This document shows positions 1 to 5,383 of a DNA stretch of 5,383 nt, in pieces. The stretch is from J088 sp003695505 [NCBI: Candidatus Dadabacteria bacterium]. Its GTDB lineage: Bacteria > J088. The number at the start of each line of letters is the position of its first letter. Positions within the stretch are counted from its first letter, which is position 1. The notes under the pieces are model-generated. The model was not told where the DNA came from. It saw only the letters and a program-made list of their open reading frames with translations, and made no database searches. A program made the translations under genes and the position numbers. The stretch spans positions 1 to 5,383 of the forward strand of contig RFIY01000179.1 of NCBI GenBank assembly GCA_003695505.1, read 5' to 3'.

Positions 1-3000
1 CCTGGCACCAGGTCGAACAGATCGGGATCGACACCGCTGGCAACCTCACCAACCATTTCGCGCCGGGTAGCGAAGAACAGATCCAGGTCGACATCGGCGG
101 CCAGACTCTGACAGGCCAGCTCGTCTGGGATGGCTGTGACGATCCAGCAACGGACCTGAACGCCGCCCCCTCACCATACAACCAGACCGTCGGCGCACCT
201 TCTGTCTGCGGCGGCAATGCCGGCGCCCGATTCCAGGCGGCGCGCCTGATCTGGTACCCATCGCCCCAGGTGCGCTTCATGAATTCAGATTATTCGAAAG
301 CGGTGGAATCCGTATTTATCGGCAACACGACCAACGCGCCGGAAGTGTACATCGAGGCAACCGCCCGCGAAATCAATCAGACGAATGGTGTCGACACGGT
401 GACGGCCACTGTCGAGAATACGATCATCGGCGACGTCGAAACCGTCACGCTGGCCGAAGAATCCACAGCCTCGACGAACGCCATGCTCGTCTCGCCGCTG
501 CCTGTTGCCGTACGCTCCACCAGTTCTGGCCCCGCGACCCCCGGAGACGGCCAGATCGAATGCGGTCCCGGCGACACACTGAAAGTCACCTTCATCAATC
601 TGGGCGATCCCGCAAAACCGGCGACCACCGACACCATCGTATGCCAGGAGCAAACGTCCGCAGACCTCTACTTCTGCGACAGCGCCGGCAACAAACAGGA
701 GAACAGGGTCATTGGGCAACCGCTCTATCTCTGCATCGACGACCCCGACGAAAACGAACGCCCGACAGCGCCCGATGTCATTCCGGTCTCGTCGGTCGTC
801 ATCGACACGCAACTTTTCGACCTGGACACGTTTACCTGGAAAACATACGACACGCTGGAAACGGCAGCGACCGAGACGGGCAACGCAACCGGGTTCTTTT
901 CCGGAACCGTGACGACACTCGCGGATGACAATCTGATTCCCCGCAATACGGCTGACCGGGTGTTGAGCTGCCGGCCGGGGGATCGCCTCAAGGCGGTATA
1001 TACCGACAAGGACAACGGTTCGAGCGGCAGCTTCGACCGCGCCGAGACGCTCGGACGATGCGTGCTTCCGGCGGCTGACGCGGCGTTGCAGGCCCGCATT
1101 CCGGTCGCATCGTTTGCGCTTCGCCAGCGCAACTCCGCGGCAAAGATCCCGGACAATGAACTGTCGCCGGCGATCAGCCAGATCGCACCCGACCAGTGGT
1201 TCGTGATCGAGGTCAATGACCCCAACCGGAATTACATCAGCCAGGCCGGCGGGATCGACACGATCCAGCCGGGAGACTTCAGTGAAGCACTGAATGAACT
1301 CGATGCCATTCAGCGCGCATTGATCACGGTGGAAAGCTTCGACGCCGCCGGCAACCGCATCGACTGGATTCCTCTGACGCTGACCGAGACCGGCGATTCG
1401 ACCGCGATATTTCGCGCGTTTGTACGCACGTCAACCCACTTCGGAGAGAACGTCGATTTCCTGTCGCCGAACGATGTATTGCAAGTTGTCGCGGGCGGCA
1501 GCGTGCGCATCAGCTATACCGACGCGGACGACCCCGCCTGGCGCGCCGATCTGTCTCAGGTTCTGGGTCTTGACGAGCCGTGCCCGTCGGGATTTTCGAC
1601 CTGGGACTGCCGGTCGCAGACGATTCCGGTCGTCGCGCCGGAAACGACCGACACGATCGCGCTCGGAGACCGCTACGGCCATAGCGCCAGCCAGCTCTGG
1701 ATCCGTGAAGATCCCGATTTTGGAGAGCGATTCGGCGTCATTCTCGACCGTCCGTCCGCCAATGCCCAGCCGCAGACCGCGGAAACGTTCACCGGATTCG
1801 GCCGGATCGACCTCGAAGACCTGATGTCGTTCGATGGCGCCTCGGTCGGCATCGGCCAGGAAACCGATCCGAACAGCGGGCGCTTTTTGTTTGATGTCGC
1901 GTACGGATGGCTGGGGCCCGGCAGTGTCGCCGACACGACGGACCCATTCATCGATGCCCGCTACGGCGATCTGATTAGCGTCGTCTATCGCGACCCGTCA
2001 CAGCCGAACGATCCGAGATTCTGGACATTCAATACGGCCGTATTCTGCCGAAATGCCCCGTCGTTCGTCGAAATTACGAGACCAACGGCGCCCGGCGAGC
2101 CGGTCGACCGGGTGTTGCCCGATGACCGGCTGACCTTCCGTTTGTTCGACCCGGATCAGAATGCCGACCCGAACGTCCGTGAAGTCGTCACGATTCGAAT
2201 CAGCTCGCTGTTGCGGCAGGATCTCGAAGCATTGACGCTGGTGGAAACCGACCTGGACACGGGCATCTTCGAGCGCGTCATCGACTTTCCGGGCAGCGGC
2301 GATGCCGCTCCCGGCGACGGAGAGGTCCGCGTGGACGACGGCGACACGGTCAGCATTCGTTACGCAGATGACAGCTTTGACCTCGAAACGTCACCGTATT
2401 GCGAGACGGAAGATCAGTGGACGATGACCCTGGCCGCGGAATCACCGGACCGGCTGACAAAGCTGGAGTTCATCGACGAGGACGGTCGGGTTCTTGATCG
2501 ACTGCCGCCGGGGGCGCCCGTTCGACTGCGCCTGCTGGATGTTGGCGCAAATCAGAACACGAATGCGCGCGACGCGGTGACCGCCACCGTGTTTCTCGAC
2601 CCCGAACGCGACGGACGGCCTGCTCCTGGACAGTTGCAATCGATCGCGAGTCTGCGGGAGACCGGCAATCGAACGGGGGTATTCGAGGGCGGCGTGCCGG
2701 CCCCCGTCATTGCGGCGGCACCATCACTGGCGGATCTGGGGCCGGTCATTGGCTCCTGGTATGCGGCGCGTTACCTGGATGACCCAGCGCGCGATGACGA
2801 TGACCTGATTGCAACCATCCCGATCCTTGGAGAGCCGCTGCGCGTCACCATGACGACACACCCGGAATCAGGCGCTGTTGGCGACGCAGTGATCGTCACG
2901 GTGGATATCTTCAACCCGAACGGATTGCCGACGCTGCCCGCGGATCTGGTGCTGGAAAACTTTGCGGATCTCGGCATCGCTCGCGGCAGCCTGCAGGTCA

Positions 3001-5383
3001 ACGGGCAACAGGTCAGCATTCCCGAGGGGCGCCCGTGGCGCCTGCCCATCGGCCAGGTGGGCGCTGGTGGGCGCGTGCGCGTGCACTGGACCGCCGCTGT
3101 CGGACCTGGCGCCGCACCACAGCAGACGGCGTGGGCCGAGGTCTGGGCGAACGACACCTTATTGTCCAATCGGGGCACGGCGACGTTCCGCGTCGTCGAA
3201 GAACCTCTGTTCGCCCGATCTACGGTGCTGATTCATACCTGGCATGACCGCAATGGCAATGGGGTTCAGGAATTCACCGAACCGCCGGTTGCGGGTGTAC
3301 GCATCGTCGCCGCAGATGGTCTGAGCGTCCGCACCGATGCCAACGGCCAGGCGCATTTCGCCAATCTGCTCCCCGGTCCGACAGCGTTCCGCATCGACCG
3401 CCGCTCGCTGCCACCGGGCTGGGGTCCCACCGGTCGTGATCGCGCGTTCGTGGAGCTTCTGCCTGGCATGCTGCACAGCATCGGCTTCGGGGTCAGCGCC
3501 GCGACGGAAGTCGTCATCGGCAAAGCGAAGGCGGTCCCGTGGAAAGAGGTGCATATCGAACCCGTGGCCGCATCGGTACCGGTCTCGGGATCATTGCAGC
3601 AGCGCCGCATCTTCGTGGCCGGGCGCGCCTACCCCATGCTTGAAGCCACGCTTGACATCGACGAAATGCGGGACGGAGCATTGTATCTGGACGAATTGCG
3701 CAAGCGCGGCGGCCTGACGTTGCGCCCCGCGCTGCGCGGCGACGAGCAGCCCCGCCGCTGGACGCTATGGCTCTATCCCCAGAGAGCAACGGAACCGATC
3801 CGGCGCTTCCGCGGCAAGGGCGCGCCGCCGGCGGAAATGCGCCTCGACACCGCGACCGCGCTACAACTGATTCGGCCGGGTCGCGATTATTTCTGGCGTC
3901 TCGAAATCGTTGGTGCCCACGGAATCGCGCGAAGCGCCGATCTGACCTTTCACGCCTACCTGGAACCTCCGCGCGAGGAAGTTGGCGTCGCCGCGCGGTT
4001 CGAACGCGGGGAAGCGTCGCTCGATCCCTATACGATCCTGGCATTGCGCGAGGCGGCTCAACTGCTGCAGAACTACCCCGATGCGCGCGTGCTGATCGAA
4101 GGGTTTACCGACAATACCGGGTCGCCGGAAGTCAATCGCCGCCTCAGTGAGCGTCGCGCCGAAATGGCGCGGGAATATCTGGTCATCGTCGAGGGCATCG
4201 ACCCCGAGCGTGTCGACATCGCAGGCCGCGGCGCCACCCGCTTTATCGCGCCGAATGACACCGAAGAAGGCCGGGCGATGAACCGCCGTGTCGAAATCTC
4301 GGTCTTTGGTCTGCCGTCCCGGCAGGCGCGCGTCTTCAAACCGACGGTGCGCGGCCCCGGGGGCTCGGAACTTCGGGTCGGCGCAACGGGTCGATTTCAA
4401 ACCACCGGCAAGGTGTCGGGGCAGCGGCTTGCGATGACCGTACAGTTCCCTTCTGGAGCAACGTATGTGGCCGCGATCACGCTTCCGGAAACGCATGTCT
4501 GGTGGCCCGAGGGGGGCGTCGCGCTGCCGCCGCGCTTCACGATGCCGTTGACGCTGACCGCCCCGACGGGCACCACGGTTGCCGGACTGCCATCGCCAGT
4601 ACGCATCGACGCCTCCGGCACGGTAACGGTTCCGGTTGATCTGGCTGATCGCGCCGCGCTTCGCCTGACGTTCTACCCGCCGGGTGCGCCTGCCATTTCC
4701 TGGGTCGGCCTCGTCAAATTGCGCAATACACGCAAACCGCCACCCGGACTGGCGATGCTTCGCCCAGACCGCTTCTTGCAACTGGAACTGCCCCGGAAGG
4801 GACAGAAGCTACGCGCAGGCCCCTGGATCGTCCGCGGACGCTCCGCCCCCGGCACAATTGTCGACATCAATGGCCAACGCCGCGTTGCCGACGCAACGGG
4901 ATCGTTTACGGCGCCTGTCGACATCGAACCTGATGCAACATCGGCGTTCCAGTTATCGGTCAGCGCCGCGCACCCTGCAGGCGCCTACGCGCAACTGCAG
5001 GAACAATGGCCGGTGGACAGAAGGCAGGTTCTCGCGGTCGGTCTGGTCGAGGCCAGCGCAGCCTGGAACCGACAGAACGACTACCAGACCGGTACGGTGT
5101 CCGAGGACTGGACCTTCCGCACGCAGAGCCGTTTTTACGCCGAAGGCAAGCTGCGTGGCGATGTCCTGCTGCGCGCCCGGTTGCGGACAAACAACGAGCG
5201 GCTGCAGGACGCGCTGCCCGCCCTGCTCGACTACGATGGGCCGGCGGCGGATCTGATCGACCCGTCCAGGTCGTATGTCGTCTATGGCGACGGATCCACT
5301 GAGGTGGACGAAGCGCCAGGCGCCGGACCGATCGTACTTAGCCTGAAATGGCGGGATCAGGTACTCGAACTCGGCACGATTGA
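1..5383 (+). CDS. Giant multidomain envelope protein, internal fragment: Ig-like repeats, SdrD_B-like, OmpA-like and outer-membrane barrel segments
   Basis: One reading frame is open from base 3 to the right edge (1793 codons, first complete codon TGG at 3-5), so both ends of the gene lie outside. Seen in the sequence: six degenerate repeats (residues 103-941), a DUF11-like domain (945-1068), an SdrD_B/CnaB-like domain (1073-1165), a FlgD-like Ig domain (1250-1319), an OmpA C-terminal domain (1329-1437), a further Ig-like domain (1592-1656) and the onset of an outer-membrane-type segment (from about 1675). Known of these families: SdrD_B, DUF11 and Ig repeats build extracytoplasmic stalks, and OmpA_C binds peptidoglycan. 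Inferred role: a structural or adhesive scaffold linking cell wall and outer membrane. A signal peptide is expected upstream but not visible. There are 12 cysteines, all in residues 45-800. No catalytic motif was seen. The frame is certain; the exact function is unknown. Confidence 0.95.
3..308 (+). other. Unassigned N-terminal segment of the fragment (residues 1-102)
   Basis: I do not recognise a family here. The segment holds two cysteines, C45 (in WDGCDDP) and C69 (in VCGGN), close enough to pair if exported. The stretch IGGQTLTGQLVWD at residues 31-43 loosely resembles the G-D-x5-Y-x-D element that ends each downstream repeat, and C69 would then match the closing cysteine, so this may be the tail of a seventh repeat lying mostly upstream. 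The in-frame ATG at 279 has no convincing Shine-Dalgarno sequence before it, and the frame is open upstream, so it is read as an internal methionine. Confidence 0.4.
309..656 (+). repeat. Degenerate Ig-like repeat 1 (residues 103-218)
   Basis: This is the most divergent copy. The D-x3-N loop is reduced to AREIN (121-125). The E-T-x6-F motif is EESTASTNAM, with E153 and M161 in the positions of Glu and Phe. The closing motif CGPGD at 187-191 is followed by LKVTF, and C187 and C214 flank it. Beta-strand-like alternation (VDTVTATVENTI) fits a beta-sandwich. Assignment rests on equal spacing with the later copies (37 residues from Glu to GD). Confidence 0.6.
720..1067 (+). repeat. Degenerate Ig-like repeat 2 (residues 240-355)
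   Basis: It opens with the acidic loop DDPDEN (246-251), carries ETGNATGFF (E291 to F299) and closes with CRPGDRLKAVYTDKD (from C323, with G326-D327), ending at C353. The acidic loop looks able to bind calcium. C214 and C225 in the linker before it and C244 at its first strand form a local cysteine cluster; C323 and C353 bracket the final hairpin exactly as C187 and C214 do in repeat 1. Confidence 0.72.
1194..1610 (+). repeat. Degenerate Ig-like repeat 3 (residues 398-536)
   Basis: The opening loop is NDPNRN (405-410), the middle motif ETGDSTAIF (E462 to F470) and the end motif GGSVRISYTDADD (from G498), with Ser where repeats 2, 4 and 5 have the Asp of GD or a neighbour of it. It is the longest copy because of an insertion of about 15 residues rich in Asn, Glu and Asp (QPGDFSEALNELD) after the first strand. 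Two cysteines, C527 and C536, close it, nine residues apart. A linker of about 40 residues without a recognisable domain (1068-1193) separates it from repeat 2. Confidence 0.72.
1692..2048 (+). repeat. Degenerate Ig-like repeat 4 (residues 564-682)
   Basis: The opening loop is EDPDFGE (569-575), with Gly replacing the usual Asn. The middle motif is ETDPNSGRF (E620 to F628), and the closing motif is YGDLISVVYRD (G655-D656), ending in a single cysteine at C682. Preceded by a short Thr/Pro-rich linker. The fold is inferred to be a beta-sandwich like its neighbours. Confidence 0.7.
2121..2402 (+). repeat. Degenerate Ig-like repeat 5 (residues 707-800)
   Basis: This copy is compact and close to the apparent consensus. 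It has FDPDQNADPN (715-724), VTIRISS as a central strand, VETDLDTGIF (E748 to F756) and DDGDTVSIRYADD (G780-D781), closing in C800. The short acidic stretch GDAAPGDGEVRVDDGD before the last strand may add metal ligands. C800 is the last cysteine in the window. Confidence 0.75.
2514..2825 (+). repeat. Degenerate Ig-like repeat 6, lacking cysteine (residues 838-941)
   Basis: The opening loop is LDVGANQN (D846, N850) and the middle motif is an almost perfect RETGNRTGVF (E886 to F894). The closing GD is lost: the equivalent stretch is GSWYAARYLDD (from G917), followed by an acidic run (DDPARDDDD). It is the only clear copy with no cysteine, and it adjoins the DUF11-like domain. It may be a terminal or capping copy. 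Confidence 0.68.
2835..3206 (+). other. DUF11-like beta-sandwich domain (residues 945-1068)
   Basis: The segment opens with LRVTM, then VGDAVIVTVDIFNPNG, the usual DUF11-type pattern of GD plus alternating hydrophobics ending in Asn. Next come a strand-rich middle containing GSLQVNGQQV and a closing strand TATFRVVEEP. DUF11 and related repeats are common in bacterial surface stalks, where they act as spacers or adhesive units. No cysteine or catalytic residue is seen. The match is by pattern only, so a related CARDB-like domain is an alternative. Confidence 0.6.
3219..3497 (+). other. SdrD_B/CnaB-like domain with EF-hand-like calcium loop (residues 1073-1165)
   Basis: The signature DRNGNGVQEFTE (1082-1093) places D1, N3, N5, G6, E9 and E12 as in a 12-residue EF-hand loop. 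It is followed by PPVAGVRIVAADG, then TDANGQAHFANLLPG, and ends in GFGVS. This order is the classic SdrD_B/CnaB pattern: a calcium loop, the p-l-x-G-v strand, a T-D-x-N-G turn and the F-x-x-L-x-P-G strand. Such domains are rigid beta-sandwich stalk units. I see no sortase signal. The Lys/Asn pair needed for a CnaB isopeptide bond cannot be confirmed from sequence alone. Confidence 0.8.
3498..3749 (+). other. Unassigned linker region (residues 1166-1249)
   Basis: No family recognised. The segment is basic and proline-containing at first (GKAKAVPWKEV), then has a stretch that reads as a strand pair (RRIFVAGRAYPMLEATLDID) and a charged helix-like piece (ALYLDELRKRGG). In related surface proteins the stretch between an SdrD_B domain and a FlgD-like Ig domain is often of this kind. 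There is no stop, low-complexity sequence or membrane segment. Confidence 0.4.
3750..3959 (+). other. FlgD-like Ig domain (residues 1250-1319)
   Basis: The pattern RRWTLWLYPQ, then RRFRGKGAPPAEMRLD, then LIRPGRDYFWRLEIVGAHG matches the FlgD-type Ig fold: W-x-L-x-[IV] strand, G-x-G-x-P-P-x-x-[IM] turn, P-G-x-x-Y strand, D/H-x-x-G hairpin. In OmpA-containing surface proteins such a domain often sits directly before the peptidoglycan-binding domain, as here (10 residues away). It probably acts as a spacer. The usual Trp-Asp-Gly after the PP turn is replaced by LDTATA. Confidence 0.65.
3987..4313 (+). other. OmpA C-terminal peptidoglycan-binding domain (residues 1329-1437)
   Basis: The domain is complete: an opening strand ARFERGEASLDP, helix ILALREAAQLLQNYP, strand ARVLIEGFTDNTG (1361-1373), helix NRRLSERRAEMAREYL, then IDPERVDIAGRGA, and the closing NDTEEGRAMNRRVEISV. 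D1370 and R1385 match the Asp and Arg that bind diaminopimelate in OmpA (D271 and R286 in Acinetobacter OmpA), and N1371-T1372-G1373 is the usual following turn. It should hold the protein to the cell wall in the periplasm. Its position in the middle of the protein, before an apparent barrel, is the reverse of OmpA itself, where the barrel comes first. Confidence 0.93.
4314..4775 (+). other. Beta-rich, DUF11-like region (residues 1438-1591)
   Basis: No secure family. RLAMTVQFPSGATYVAA (from about 1474) resembles the LPxGxxYVxGS strand of DUF11-type repeats. It is followed by a segment of alternating short strands (MPLTLTAPTGTTV, ASGTVTVPVDLADRAALRLTFYPPG). It links the peptidoglycan-binding domain to the next Ig domain. 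I judge it to be one or two diverged beta-sandwich units. Confidence 0.45.
4776..4970 (+). other. Ig-like domain before the barrel (residues 1592-1656)
   Basis: The run LQLELPRKGQ, then GPWIVRGRSAPGTIVDING, then VADATGSFTAPVDIEPDATSAFQLSVSAA shows the pattern V-x-G-x-[ST]-x-P-G-[AT]-x-V-x-[IV]-N-G ... D-x-x-G-x-F. This is common in bacterial Ig-like and transglutaminase-associated spacers that often precede outer-membrane modules. No metal loop is apparent. Confidence 0.6.
5025..5383 (+). other. Start of an outer-membrane beta-barrel-like module, truncated by the window edge (residues 1675-1793)
   Basis: The pattern QVLAVGLVEASAAWNRQ, then RFYAEGKLRGDVLLRARLRT, then LIDPSRSYVVYGDGSTEVDE, then GPIVLSLKWRDQVLELG resembles the opening of a large outer-membrane module found at the C-terminus of SdrD_B/DUF11 surface proteins of proteobacteria, where DPdxxYPVYGD-x-S is a hallmark (here D1753 to D1763). 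Alternating hydrophobic strands fit transmembrane beta-strands. The rest of the barrel lies beyond base 5383. The match is by pattern memory, so an extended extracellular beta-domain is an alternative. Confidence 0.6.

Noticed and set aside
279-281. In-frame ATG considered as the true start of a shorter protein.
   Set aside because: The frame is open for 92 codons upstream with a similar composition, no clear ribosome binding site precedes it, and no signal peptide follows it.
725-1225. A 166-codon minus-strand frame over repeat 2.
   Set aside because: The Ser/Arg-rich translation has no domain features, and the opposite strand encodes the repeat motifs with conserved spacing.
3987-4313. Alternative reading of the OmpA-like domain as a flagellar motor MotB protein or Pal lipoprotein.
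   Set aside because: Both carry the same peptidoglycan-binding fold, but MotB needs an N-terminal membrane segment and Pal a lipobox close by. Neither is present here, and the domain is embedded in a very long beta-domain protein.
3861-4781. A 306-codon open frame on the minus strand.
   Set aside because: It lies fully inside, and antisense to, the OmpA-like and Ig-like coding sequence. Its translation is Arg/Gly/Asp-rich with no domain motif, as expected for a shadow frame in GC-rich DNA.
4684-5256. A 190-codon plus-strand frame offset from the main frame.
   Set aside because: It overlaps the final Ig-like domain and the barrel-like start. Its product is rich in Arg, Ser, Thr and Cys without a recognisable fold, whereas the main frame gives domain signatures over the same bases.
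1-5383. Promoters, terminators, hairpins, CRISPR or insertion-sequence ends.
   Set aside because: Reading both strands gave no spaced direct repeats, terminal inverted repeats or hairpin followed by a T run. The whole window is coding, so any weak promoter-like match is expected by chance.

Overview
The whole window is the interior of one very large protein-coding gene on the + strand. The frame with codons starting at positions 3, 6, 9 and so on has no stop from base 3 to the right edge: 1793 complete codons plus two bases. Neither the start nor the stop codon is inside the window. Residue n of this fragment begins at base 3n, and residue numbers below use that rule. Codons ending in G or C dominate. 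This fits a GC-rich Gram-negative bacterium, probably a proteobacterium, and the OmpA-like and outer-membrane-type segments agree. I cannot name the genus.

Layout of the protein, N to C: (1) residues 1-102, unassigned, perhaps the tail of an earlier repeat; (2) residues 103-941, six degenerate tandem repeats of about 125-170 residues, each marked by a D-x3-N loop, an E-T-x-x-x-T-G-x-F motif and a G-D-x5-Y-x-D motif, most of them closed by a cysteine; (3) residues 945-1068, a DUF11-like beta-sandwich; (4) residues 1073-1165, an SdrD_B/CnaB-type domain with an EF-hand-like calcium loop; (5) residues 1166-1249, unassigned linker; (6) residues 1250-1319, a FlgD-like Ig fold; (7) residues 1329-1437, a complete OmpA C-terminal peptidoglycan-binding domain with its key Asp and Arg; (8) residues 1438-1591, DUF11-like/unassigned beta-rich sequence; (9) residues 1592-1656, another Ig-like domain; (10) residues 1675-1793, the apparent start of an outer-membrane beta-barrel module, cut by the window edge.

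The protein therefore looks like an envelope scaffold: a long N-terminal stalk of beta-sandwich repeats, a peptidoglycan anchor in the middle, and an outer-membrane barrel at the C-terminus. The biological role is not evident. I see no second gene, RNA gene, promoter, terminator, mobile element or CRISPR in the window. Long open frames elsewhere, including on the minus strand, are shadows of this GC-rich gene.
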